Assembly (NCBI RefSeq): GCF_003116035.1
Contig: NZ_LGQW01000015.1
Coordinates: 2,942,320-2,987,594, forward strand
Source: Azospirillum sp. TSH64
GTDB taxonomy: Bacteria; Pseudomonadota; Alphaproteobacteria; Azospirillales; Azospirillaceae
Reading direction: 5' to 3'
Length of the DNA: 45,275 bases
Translations under genes and position numbers: made by a program
The notes under the pieces: model-generated
Seen by the model: only the letters and a program-made list of their open reading frames with translations
What the model was told of the DNA's origin: nothing
Databases searched by the model: none
Part shown: piece by piece, positions 34,436 through 43,357 of the stretch
Layout: each line of letters begins with the position of its first letter
Numbering within the stretch: the first letter of the stretch is position 1

Positions 34436-34905
34436 ACTGTCTTGTCCTTTCATCGTTTCACCAATAGAACGCCGGGGCATCCCCGATGGCATGTCGGCCA
34501 GGGGAGAACCCGCCGGGGGGCCCCACCGGAGCAGGGGAGGCGGTCGGGAAACGGTCATCGCCGCGCATGGGGATGCGCGGCGGCCAGTTCCGCCCGCCGG
34601 GACCCCGAGGTCGGGTGCCGGCGTGTGGGACCTTTACGTCCCGGATCGGTTTGTTTTCAGCATGCGGACTTAATTGGTCCCGATGAGGCCCCAAGTCAAC
34701 AAGGGATTCCGCGGCGCACCCAAGGATGCGGCGTGCCGGATTCCGTTGGAACCGGTGGATTCGGCTGCATTTTCCAGCCCAGTTCAAGACTTTCGGGCCA
34801 ACCGGCCCATACCACCGGTTGATGCGGCGCAGGTCAGCCATACCACAGGGGCGTGGCTTCCCCGAAGGATTATTCCGAATGAACCGGGTGTCGACTGCAT
34901 GACGC
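34436..34905. other. Gap between the PfpI-like gene and the aceA terminator
   Basis: No gene can be supported. 34505-34567 matches the right end of repeat copy A. Short open frames on both strands have no recognisable sequence. The rest probably holds the PfpI promoter and moderately GC-rich spacer DNA. Confidence 0.5.
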
Positions 34906-34939
34906 AAAAAAAAGCGGCCGGGGGGAAGGCCCCCGGCCG
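34906..34939 (-). terminator. Rho-independent terminator of aceA
   Basis: CGGCCGGGGG (34915-34924) pairs with CCCCCGGCCG (34930-34939) across GAAGG. On the minus strand the stem is followed by GC and eight T (complement of 34906-34913), about 85 bases past the aceA stop. Confidence 0.9.
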
Positions 34940-35023
34940 TCGGCAAGTCAAAGCATCAGCCGTTCGAAAAGATCCAGCTCGCACACTGGATCACGGACCA
35001 CTCCCGTTGATCGGAACCTGCGA

Positions 35024-36301
<1,278 letters not shown>

Positions 36302-36515
36302 GGGTCAGGTTCCTTTTGTCCGGTGCGCCCGGTCGATCGGGGCGGAACTGGGGTCTCGGGGCGGGCCTTTTGTCGGTCCCGGCATCCGGTTGCGGACAGT
36401 GGCGTTTCCTCCCGCCTTGCTCTGCCGTCCGGTGTCTTCGGGGCCGCTTGCGCTTTACAGCGCGGCCGTGAACCAAGACTTAAACCCGGCCCGAGTGCGT
36501 TGCAATAAGCCCTTG

Positions 36516-36580
36516 TTTGTAAAAAGGTCCGTTTGTAAACTGCCGTCTTCACAAAGCTGTAAATCGGTAAATCTTGTAAA
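36516..36580. promoter_or_regulatory. Array of TGTAAA sites between aceA and its regulator
   Basis: TTTGTAAA occurs at 36516-36523 and 36532-36539 (16 bases apart), then TGTAAATC (36558-36565) directly followed by GGTAAATC (36566-36573) and TTGTAAA (36574-36580). All face the same way and lie just before the regulator gene. RamB-type regulators of other bacteria bind motifs of the TTTGCAAA kind near glyoxylate genes, so these are likely operator sites for self-control and aceA control. Confidence 0.55.
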
Positions 36581-36593
36581 GCGGAGAGGCGCG

Positions 36594-38045
36594 GTGGCGA
36601 CCATGGAAAAGAAGGCGATGCTGGGACCGAAGGTCCGCCGCCTGCGCCGCGACCAGGGGCTGACCCAGGCGCAGATGGCCGACCAGCTCGGCATCTCCCC
36701 CAGCTATCTGAACCTGATCGAGCACAACCAGCGCCCGGTCACGGTGCCGCTGCTGCTGAAGCTGGGCCAGCAGTTCGGCGTCGATCTCCAGGCCTTCGCC
36801 GAGGATGAGGAAAGTCGGCTGGTGGCCGGCCTGCGCGAGGTGTTCTCCGACCAGCTGTTCGACGGCTCCGACATCAAGAACCAGGATTTCCGCGAACTGG
36901 CGGCGGTGGCGCCGACGCTGGGGCAGGCGGTGGTGGCGCTCTATCGCGGCTTCCGCGGGGCGCGCGACGATCTCCAGGCCCTGGCGGAGCGGGTCGCCGA
37001 CCGCGAGAAGCTGCATCTGGTGCAGGCCACCGGCTTCCCGCAGGACGAGGTGCGCGACCTGTTCCAGACCCATTCCAACCATTTCCCCGAGTTGGAGGCG
37101 GCGGCGGAAAGCCTGTGGCAGGACGGCAAGCTGGAACGCGGCGACCTCTATCGCGGGCTGGTCGACTGGCTGAACACCCAGCACAGCGTCCGTGTCCGCC
37201 TGCTGCCGTCGGAGGTGATGGGCTATGCGGTGCGCCGCTTCGACCGCCACAGCCGGCGCATCCTGCTGTCGGAGATGCTGGCGCCGTCGGGCCGCACCTT
37301 CCAGCTCGCCTGCCAGATCGCGCTGCTGCGCCACCGCGACCTGCTGAACGGCATCGTCGATGCCGCCAATTTGTCGGACGACGAGGCGCGGCGGCTGACC
37401 CGGATCGGGCTGGCGAACTATTTCGCCGCGGCGGTGCTGATGCCCTATGGCCGCTTCCACGAGGCGGCGACCCAGCTGCGCTACGACATCGAGATCCTGC
37501 GGCGGCGCTTCGATGCGTCGTTCGAGCAGGTCTGCCACCGGCTGACCACCCTGCACCGGTCGGGGGCGAAGGGCGTGCCCTTCTTCTTCATGCGGGTGGA
37601 CAGCGCCGGCAACGTGTCGAAGCGTTTTTCGGGTGCGGGCTTCCATTTCGCCCGCTTCGGCGGCGGCTGCCCGCGCTGGATCGTTTATGAGGCCTTCCGC
37701 ACGCCCGGCAAGATCCACAGCCAGATGGCGGAGATGCCGGACGGCACCGCCTACTTCTCCATCGCCCGCACGGTGGTGAAGGCCGGCGGCGGTCACCGCA
37801 GCCCGCCGCAGCAATTCGCCGTGGCGCTGGGCTGCGATGTCCAGCATGCGGCTCAGGTCACCTATGCGGACGGGTTCGACCTGTCCAACACCGATGCGGC
37901 GACGCCGATCGGGGTGAATTGCCGGCTCTGCCCGCGGCTGGACTGTTCGCAGCGGGCGTTTCCGCCGCTGAATCATCGGCTTATCGTCGACGAGAATCTG
38001 CGCGGCCTGTCGCCCTACCTGTTCGCGCCGCCCAGCGCGGAGTAG
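36594..38045 (+). CDS. ramB: RamB/ScfR-type regulator of the glyoxylate pathway
   Basis: This 483-residue regulator has an XRE helix-turn-helix (residues about 10-65: VRRLRRDQGLTQAQMADQLGISPSYLNLIEHNQRPV), a middle region, an ImmA/IrrE-like segment (FQLACQIALLRHRDLL with LANYFAAAVLMPYGRFHEAA, lacking a clear HExxH) and a C-terminal domain. The C-terminus has C-R-L-C-P-R-L-D-C-SQRAFPP plus an earlier ALGCD, four cysteines like those that hold an iron-sulfur cluster in the relative PrpR of M. tuberculosis. Relatives sense short-chain acyl-CoA and control aceA or methylcitrate genes. GTG at 36594 is preferred (GGAG 7 bases upstream); the ATG at 36603 is an alternative. Confidence 0.9.
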   Translation: MATMEKKAMLGPKVRRLRRDQGLTQAQMADQLGISPSYLNLIEHNQRPVTVPLLLKLGQQFGVDLQAFAEDEESRLVAGLREVFSDQLFDGSDIKNQDFRELAAVAPTLGQAVVALYRGFRGARDDLQALAERVADREKLHLVQATGFPQDEVRDLFQTHSNHFPELEAAAESLWQDGKLERGDLYRGLVDWLNTQHSVRVRLLPSEVMGYAVRRFDRHSRRILLSEMLAPSGRTFQLACQIALLRHRDLLNGIVDAANLSDDEARRLTRIGLANYFAAAVLMPYGRFHEAATQLRYDIEILRRRFDASFEQVCHRLTTLHRSGAKGVPFFFMRVDSAGNVSKRFSGAGFHFARFGGGCPRWIVYEAFRTPGKIHSQMAEMPDGTAYFSIARTVVKAGGGHRSPPQQFAVALGCDVQHAAQVTYADGFDLSNTDAATPIGVNCRLCPRLDCSQRAFPPLNHRLIVDENLRGLSPYLFAPPSAE

Positions 38046-38053
38046 AGCGCGAA

Positions 38054-38067
38054 TTGACCGGGATCAA
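38054..38067. promoter_or_regulatory. FNR/FixK-like box TTGAC-N4-ATCAA
   Basis: TTGACCGGGATCAA fits the FNR/Anr/FixK consensus (TTGAT-N4-ATCAA) with one change. It is 216 bases before fpr and 8 bases past the regulator stop. A TATAAAT at 38120-38126 would place a transcription start about 71 bases from the box centre, a spacing used by class I activators. This suggests oxygen-dependent control of fpr. Confidence 0.45.
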
Positions 38068-38282
38068 TGTTGTACGGAAAAATTCGTGTTGTTTGCCGGA
38101 AAGCCCGTCATTTGACTGGTATAAATCCGTGGCCTTCGACCGGGTTTGTTGATAGGTTTCGGCCGTTGCGTCGCGGCAGCTCCGCTCGTGTCATCGCGCC
38201 GGCCACCTGAACGCAGCGTCCCGGACTTCTGTATTGAACATTGCCAACAGAGCTTGGCCTCGACAGGTTTTGGAACGCCCCC

Positions 38283-39056
38283 ATGAGCAACTTGATCAAA
38301 GAGCGCGTGCTGACCGTTCACCACTGGACCGACACGCTGTTCAGCTTCACCACCACGCGCGATCCGTCCTTCCGCTTCCTGCCGGGGCAGTTCACCATGA
38401 TCGGGCTGGAGGTCGAAGGCCGGCCCCTGCTGCGTGCCTACAGCCTCGTCAGCGCGCATTACGAGGAGACGCTGGAGTTCTTCAGCATCAAGGTGCAGGA
38501 CGGCCCGCTGACCTCGCGGCTCCAGCATCTGAAGGAAGGCGACACGCTGCTGGTGAACCGCAAGGCGACCGGCACGCTGATCACCGACAACCTGCTTCCC
38601 GGGCGGAACCTGTATCTGCTGAGCACCGGCACCGGCCTGGCGCCGTTCCTCAGCATCATCAAGGACCCGGAGATGTACGAGAAGTTCGACCGGGTGATCC
38701 TGACCCACGGCACCCGCACGGTGGCGGAGCTGGCCTATGACGACCTGATCCACCACAGCCTGCCGGAGAACGAGTTCTTCGGCGAGCAGGTGAAGGAAAA
38801 GCTGCTCTATTACCCGACCGTGACGCGCGAGCCCTTCCGCAACCAGGGCCGCCTGACCACGCTGATGGAGACCGGCAAGATTTACGAAGACCTGGGCCTG
38901 CCGGAGCTGGACGCCGAGAAGGACCGCGTGATGATCTGCGGCAGCCCGGCCATGCTGGCCGAGACCACCGCGATGATGGAAAAACGCGGCTTCGTCATGG
39001 GCACCAACGGCGAACCGGGCGGCTTCGTCATCGAAAAGGCGTTCGTGGAGCGCTGA
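38283..39056 (+). CDS. fpr: Ferredoxin/flavodoxin-NADP+ reductase
   Basis: Fpr moves electrons between NADPH and ferredoxin or flavodoxin, supporting redox balance, iron-sulfur repair or nitrogen fixation. The 257-residue flavoprotein has the FAD motif R51-A-Y-S-L, the NADP-binding LLSTGTGLAPFLS (about 113-125), and CGSPAML for the nicotinamide pocket. The C-terminus ends FVIEKAFVER, as in the bacterial subclass I enzymes of proteobacteria. Length is standard. It is a single gene with about 237 bases upstream, including an FNR-like box. Confidence 0.93.
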   Translation: MSNLIKERVLTVHHWTDTLFSFTTTRDPSFRFLPGQFTMIGLEVEGRPLLRAYSLVSAHYEETLEFFSIKVQDGPLTSRLQHLKEGDTLLVNRKATGTLITDNLLPGRNLYLLSTGTGLAPFLSIIKDPEMYEKFDRVILTHGTRTVAELAYDDLIHHSLPENEFFGEQVKEKLLYYPTVTREPFRNQGRLTTLMETGKIYEDLGLPELDAEKDRVMICGSPAMLAETTAMMEKRGFVMGTNGEPGGFVIEKAFVER

Positions 39057-39098
39057 GGGTATCGGCTTTCGGGCCGCGCCAGAGTTTCATGCGGTTTA

Positions 39099-39142
39099 CC
39101 GGAGTCCATCAGGTGTTCACGGAAGTGACTGATGGACTCCGG
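39099..39142. repeat. 13-bp inverted repeat with inner hairpin after fpr
   Basis: CCGGAGTCCATCA (39099-39111) pairs perfectly with TGATGGACTCCGG (39130-39142); the loop contains TCAC-GGAA-GTGA (39117-39128). It lies 43 bases past fpr with no T-run except a weak TTTT at about 39153. It could end or stabilise fpr transcripts. Confidence 0.6.
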
Positions 39143-39242
39143 GCTTCCGGTTTTCCCAGCGTCCCTCCGCTCTTCCCGGGTTGATTGGATTCGATGACTG
39201 GGAGGCCTGGTTGCAGCCCGGACGCGTCGTTATGGTGGTGCG

Positions 39243-39851
39243 ATGACGGACGCGGCCGATCAGATCATCGAGATTTACCGAAAGCATGGCCTTGCGTGGG
39301 AGTCCAGCCGCGGCCGTAGCCTTTTCGAGAAGGTCTGGCTCGATCGTTTCCAGGAGCTTCTGCCGTCCGGGGGTGCTGTCCTGGATCTGGGCTGTGGGGG
39401 CGCCGACCCCGTGGCGCGCTATTTCATCGAGCGCGGGTTCGCGGTGACGGGGATCGATACGTCTCCGCCTCTTCTCGGACTGGCGCAGGAGCGGTTTCCC
39501 GAGCATCGTTGGCTCTTGTCGGACATGCGCGGACTGTCCTTGCCCAGGCGTTTTGACGGCATCCTGGCCTGGAACAGCTTCTTTCATCTGCGCTGGGATG
39601 ACCAACAGCGGATGTTCGAGGTTTTTCAACGCCATGCGGCGCCGGCGGCCGCTCTCATGTTCACCAGTGGCCCCGCGCATGGAGAGGCGATCGGTGCTCT
39701 CCAGGGTGAACCCCTGTTCCATGCCAGCCTGGACGGGGATGAATACCGTGCGCTGCTGGATGCGCACGGGTTCGATGTCGTCGCGCATGTACGAGAGGAT
39801 CCTGAGTGCAACGGTCACACGGTTTGGCTGGCGCGTGCCCGAGCGGGCTGA
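39243..39851 (+). CDS. Class I SAM-dependent methyltransferase
   Basis: This 202-residue protein has the class I methyltransferase fold. Motif I is AVLDLGCGGADPVARYF (45-61), the acidic residue binding the SAM ribose is D72 in VTGIDTSPPLLGLA, and WLLSDMRGLSLPRRFDGILAWNSFFHL covers motifs II-III. The C-terminal half is short, with no recognisable substrate domain, so the acceptor (small molecule, lipid or protein) is unknown. Codon third positions are less GC-biased than in neighbouring genes, a mild hint of separate origin. It stands alone with gaps of 186 and 271 bases; its promoter and partner genes are not evident. Confidence 0.85.
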   Translation: MTDAADQIIEIYRKHGLAWESSRGRSLFEKVWLDRFQELLPSGGAVLDLGCGGADPVARYFIERGFAVTGIDTSPPLLGLAQERFPEHRWLLSDMRGLSLPRRFDGILAWNSFFHLRWDDQQRMFEVFQRHAAPAAALMFTSGPAHGEAIGALQGEPLFHASLDGDEYRALLDAHGFDVVAHVREDPECNGHTVWLARARAG

Positions 39852-39996
39852 TGAGGCCGGTTACGGCGTCTTGCGTTTCATCCTGAGCGCACGAAGGCCA
39901 TTGACCTGCATAAATTGTCGCCCCGGCGGAATAAACCTCCCCTCCCGCCGGTTTACCGAATTGTGACGAAGGCACGTCACTCAATCCTTGACCGAC

Positions 39997-40030
39997 TGGG
40001 CGCGCCTCCTTTGGGGGGCGCGCCCATTTT
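39997..40030 (+). terminator. Rho-independent terminator after the methyltransferase gene
   Basis: TGGGCGCGCC (39997-40006) pairs with GGCGCGCCCA (40017-40026), followed by TTTT. A second dyad, GTGACG-N6-CGTCAC (39963-39980), lies just before it. Confidence 0.75.
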
Positions 40031-40122
40031 CTGTCCGCATCCGTGAATAAAATCGGCGTCCGGCCTGTTGGTGCGACGGTCGCCGTTCAAACCGTCAAGC
40101 CTTTGGTGTAGACATCCCGCCC

Positions 40123-41904
40123 ATGCGCCTGATCCTCATCCTCGCCGCGCTGCTCGTCGCCGGCCTCGCCAATCTCGCCGTCTGGTCCCTGCCGAACCTG
40201 CCGGTGCCGCTCGACCCGCCGCCCGGCGGCAAGCTGCGCAGCGTGTCCTTCGCGCCCTTCCGCGACGGGCAGAGCCCGCTGACCGGCGTGCTGCCCTCCA
40301 CCGCCCAGATCGAGGAGGACCTCGTCGCACTGGCGCCGCAGGTGGCCGGCATCCGCACCTACACCTCGCTGGAAGGCCTGCAGGTGGTGCCGGAACTGGC
40401 GCGCAAGCACGGCATGCAGGTCACCATGGGGGCTTGGCTGTCCTCGCGGACCGACAAGAACGAGGCGGAGATCGCCTCGCTGATCGACCTCGCCAACCGC
40501 TATCCCGACGTCATCACCCGCGTCATCGTCGGCAACGAGGTGCTGCTGCGCCGCGAGCTGACGCCGGAGCAGGTCGCCGGCTACATCGACCGCGTCAAGG
40601 CGGCGGTGAAGCAGCCGGTGTCCTATGCCGACGTGTGGGAATGGTGGCTGAAATACCCGCAGATCGCCGACCACGTCGATTACCTGACCATCCACCTGCT
40701 GCCCTATTGGGAGGATGTGCCGGCCGGCGTCGAGGCGGCGACCGAGCGCATCCGCCAGAGCTACCGCACCATCGCCCACCGCTTTCCCGGCAAACCGATC
40801 CTGGTCGGCGAGACCGGCTGGCCGACTCAAGGCCGCTCGCGCGGGGCCGCCGTGCCGGGGCTGGTCAACAAGGCGAAGTTCGTCAATGCCTTCGTCCGCA
40901 TGGCCGAGCAGGAGGGCTTCGACTACAACGTGATCGAAGCCTTCGATCAGGAGTGGAAGGCCAAGCTGGAGGGCACGGTCGGCGGCCATTGGGGCCTGTA
41001 CAACGCCGACCGCACGCCGAAATTCTCGCTGGCCGGGCCGGTTGTCGGCAATGTCGCGTGGCCCTGGCTGTTCGCGGCGTCGAGCGGGCTGGCGCTGGTG
41101 CTGCTGGGCGGGCTGTCGCTGCTGCGCCGCCATGTGCCGGGCACCGGCTGGGTCGTGCTGATCCTGCTGGCGCAGGCGCTGTCCACCCTCTATGTCCGCG
41201 CCGCCTTCCTGGCGGAGCATGGCAAGCATTACTGGCAGGACACCACGCTGGCGGTGGCGATGCTGGCGCTGACCGCGGCGCTGGCGCTGGCGGTTCTGCT
41301 GACCGCCCACCGCACGCTGGCGAGCGGCGGTCTGGCGAGCGAGCCGCTGGCCGGCCTGCGCCATGCCCGCCCGGCCCTGACCCGCACCGAGCGGGTGGGG
41401 CGGTGGAGCGCCGTGGCGCTGGGCGTCGCGGCGCTGGTCTGGTCGCTGCTGATCGTCTTCGACGGCCGCTACCGCGACTTCCCCAACCCGTACCTGCTGA
41501 TCCCGGCGGTGGCGCTGCCGGCGCTGGGCCTGATCCGCGCCGCCCGCCGGCCGGTGGGGACGGAGACGCAGGGCGCGCTGGGCATCGCCAGCCTGTTCCG
41601 TCCGGCGATTCCCGTCGCCGACGGCGAGCCGCGCGGCCTGTGCGGCGCCGTCCGCCGCCTGCCGGTCGAGTCGGTGCTTGGCTTCGGACTGCTGCTGGCG
41701 GCACTGCTGACCGTGGTGGCGGAGGGCTTCGTGCCGCTCGAATCGCTGATCTACGGCCAGCTGCCCTTCATGGAGGCGCTGCACGAGGTCGAGTGGACCC
41801 GGCCGAACTGGGAAGCGCTGGGTTGGGCAGCCTTGCAGGTCCTGCTGGCGCTGCCCTTCCTGGCCGGGGTGTGGAGCGCCCGGCGTCCGCTTCGGCGAAT
41901 TTGA
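40123..41904 (+). CDS. Membrane-anchored GH17-family protein, beta-glucan synthesis/transglycosylation type
   Basis: This 593-residue protein has an N-terminal signal anchor (LILILAALLVAGLANLAVW) and a GH17 domain (about 38-310) with both catalytic glutamates, E139 in VIVGNEVLLR (acid/base) and E230 in LVGETGWPT (nucleophile). Six or seven membrane helices follow (about 320-590). GH17 proteins with membrane tails occur in rhizobia and relatives near cyclic beta-1,3/1,6-glucan synthesis, where they branch or transfer glucan chains. That role is inferred; no glucan synthase is nearby. It ends 6 bases from the convergent secreted-protein gene. Confidence 0.85.
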   Translation: MRLILILAALLVAGLANLAVWSLPNLPVPLDPPPGGKLRSVSFAPFRDGQSPLTGVLPSTAQIEEDLVALAPQVAGIRTYTSLEGLQVVPELARKHGMQVTMGAWLSSRTDKNEAEIASLIDLANRYPDVITRVIVGNEVLLRRELTPEQVAGYIDRVKAAVKQPVSYADVWEWWLKYPQIADHVDYLTIHLLPYWEDVPAGVEAATERIRQSYRTIAHRFPGKPILVGETGWPTQGRSRGAAVPGLVNKAKFVNAFVRMAEQEGFDYNVIEAFDQEWKAKLEGTVGGHWGLYNADRTPKFSLAGPVVGNVAWPWLFAASSGLALVLLGGLSLLRRHVPGTGWVVLILLAQALSTLYVRAAFLAEHGKHYWQDTTLAVAMLALTAALALAVLLTAHRTLASGGLASEPLAGLRHARPALTRTERVGRWSAVALGVAALVWSLLIVFDGRYRDFPNPYLLIPAVALPALGLIRAARRPVGTETQGALGIASLFRPAIPVADGEPRGLCGAVRRLPVESVLGFGLLLAALLTVVAEGFVPLESLIYGQLPFMEALHEVEWTRPNWEALGWAALQVLLALPFLAGVWSARRPLRRI

Positions 41905-41910
41905 AGAAAG

Positions 41911-42432
41911 TCAGGTCCGGATCAGCCCGTCCTGCTTCGTCGGTTCCGGAGCAGGGGCCGGGCCGGGCGCCGGAGCGGCGGGCGGCGTCAGCTGCCAGTT
42001 GTCCAGGGCCCGTTTCAGCGCGTCGAGCCCGGCGCCGGCCGAGTTTTTCGCCTCGTCCGCCGCGCGGGTGATGGCGGCGCAGAGGTCGGCGCGGCGCTTG
42101 GGATCGTTGCGGCTTTCCTCCAGCGCGCGGCCGACATCGTCGGTCGTGCCGCCGCCCTTGGCGTCGGGCGGCACCGCCTTCGGGTCGATCCCCAGCAGCG
42201 GCAGCAGATACTCCCGCCCCTTCTCGCGCGCCACCGCCGCGGCCTTGTCGCCGAAACGCTCCGCCGCCGCGACCCCGGTGTCCCAGGTGCTGAGCGCCGC
42301 CGAGACGGTCGGGCTGCACCGGCCGGCCGGGTCGCCGGGTGGAACCGTCTGGGCATGCAGCGGGGCGGCGCTCAGCAGCAGGACGGCGAGCGCCGGCATG
42401 GCAAGGCGGAGAGCGGGGGATGGGCACGTCAT
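41911..42432 (-). CDS. Secreted protein of unknown function
   Basis: This 173-residue protein has a signal peptide (MPALAVLLLSAAPLHA, cleaved before QTVPPG). The mature part has two cysteines (RCSPT and DLCAAI) that may form a disulfide, a helical middle (DTGVAAAERFGDKAAAVAREKGREYLLPLLG) and a proline-rich end. The ATG at 42432 is chosen for the signal peptide; the longer frame adds 22 Pro/Arg-rich residues. It is tail-to-tail with the GH17 gene and may belong with envelope functions. No family was recognised. Confidence 0.65.
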   Translation of the reverse strand: MTCPSPALRLAMPALAVLLLSAAPLHAQTVPPGDPAGRCSPTVSAALSTWDTGVAAAERFGDKAAAVAREKGREYLLPLLGIDPKAVPPDAKGGGTTDDVGRALEESRNDPKRRADLCAAITRAADEAKNSAGAGLDALKRALDNWQLTPPAAPAPGPAPAPEPTKQDGLIRT

Positions 42433-42595
42433 GGGCGGAACCCTGCGGTCGGGGGAGGGGCTTCGTGAGATTTGGGAAGGCGGCCGGCGGCTTTCCATGG
42501 TCCCTGGTTATGGGGCCGGCCCAACCGGTTTGCCGGATTGGTTGGAAGGGTGAAAAGCGGCGATGTGCCGCGACCTGTGGCGATTTTGCTACCAA

Positions 42596-42622
42596 ATGAC
42601 TGTTTCATGACCTTTACATGAC
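42596..42622. promoter_or_regulatory. Pho box: three 11-base-spaced GTCAT half-sites
   Basis: ATGAC occurs at 42596, 42607 and 42618, exactly 11 bases apart; on the minus strand this reads GTCAT-N6 three times. PhoB sites are direct repeats of a CTGTCAT-type half-site every 11 bases, so this is a good Pho box. It is about 80 bases before the DUF47-pit operon. In Sinorhizobium meliloti PhoB represses the matching orfA-pit operon under phosphate limitation. Confidence 0.65.
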
Positions 42623-42699
42623 ATGCCGCCGCTGCACCGCACCGCGAAGCGTGCTAAGAGCAGCGCCAAACCATTCCAGTCTACGCGAGTCACCGTCCC

Positions 42700-43344
42700 A
42701 TGCTGCTGCGCGCATTCCGTTCGCTGATGCCGAAGGAGGAACGCTTCGTCGACCAGTTCGTCGAGCAGGCCCGCCACATCGTGGCAGCATCCATCGCACT
42801 GGAAGCGGTGATGGATTCCGGACCGGACGACCGCGCGCAGAAGGTCGCAGCGCTGAAGCGGGTGGAGAAGGACGCCGACCGCATCGCCAAGGATGCCGGG
42901 CGCGACCTGCACCGTGCCTTCATCACCCCCTTCGACCGCTCGGACATCCTGTCGCTGATCAACGCGCTGGACGACGCCATCGACCTGATGGACGAGGTGC
43001 CGCGCCATGCCGGCCTCTACGGCATCGAGGCGTTCGACGAGCCGATGCGCCGCTTCGTCGCCCTGATCCGCCAGCAGGCCGACGTGCTGGTCGAGCTGAT
43101 GCCGCTCCTGGGCGCCATCGCCCGCAACGCCGAGCGGATCGACCATCTCTGCGGCCGGCTGTCCGACATCGAGGACGAGGCCGACGATATCCTGCGCAGC
43201 GCGCTCCAGTCGCTGATCGCGGAAAAGCCGGACATGATCGCCTTCCTCGGCCGGCGCGAGCTGTACGAGATGCTGGAGGCGGTGACCGACCGGTGCGACG
43301 ACGTCGGCGACCTGGTCGCGGGCATCACGCTCGATCAGGTCTGA
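42700..43344 (+). CDS. DUF47 (PhoU-like) phosphate transport accessory protein
   Basis: This is a 214-residue all-helical cytoplasmic protein of the DUF47/TIGR00153 group related to PhoU. It has FVEQARHIVAASIALEAVM, RVEKDADRIAKDAGRDLHRAFITPFDRSDI, written here in part, and the E/D-x-x-x-D metal-binding clusters (DDAIDLMDEV and DIEDEADDIL). Such proteins sit directly before pit genes and modulate low-affinity phosphate transport. It starts about 80 bases after a Pho box and ends 13 bases before pit. It matches orfA of the S. meliloti orfA-pit operon in position and type. Confidence 0.92.
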   Translation: MLLRAFRSLMPKEERFVDQFVEQARHIVAASIALEAVMDSGPDDRAQKVAALKRVEKDADRIAKDAGRDLHRAFITPFDRSDILSLINALDDAIDLMDEVPRHAGLYGIEAFDEPMRRFVALIRQQADVLVELMPLLGAIARNAERIDHLCGRLSDIEDEADDILRSALQSLIAEKPDMIAFLGRRELYEMLEAVTDRCDDVGDLVAGITLDQV

Positions 43345-43357
43345 GGCGGTCCCGGTC

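Larger units (their letters stand above)
33712..34567. repeat. Copy B of the duplicated flank (complete, with gene)
   Basis: This holds the full version of the segment seen truncated at 32324-32612: left flank, terminator, complete PfpI-like gene, and the sequence before its start including GGAGGCGGTCGGGAAACGGTCA. The shared left edge is ATTATCAAC at 33712; the shared right edge is near 34567. Confidence 0.8.

Noticed and set aside
34458..34946. Minus-strand frame overlapping the aceA terminator
   Set aside because: It reads through a strong terminator and a duplicated noncoding flank and has no recognisable domain.
34965..35010. GTTCGAAAAGATCC resembling a tRNA T-loop
   Set aside because: No acceptor, D or anticodon stems can be formed around it.
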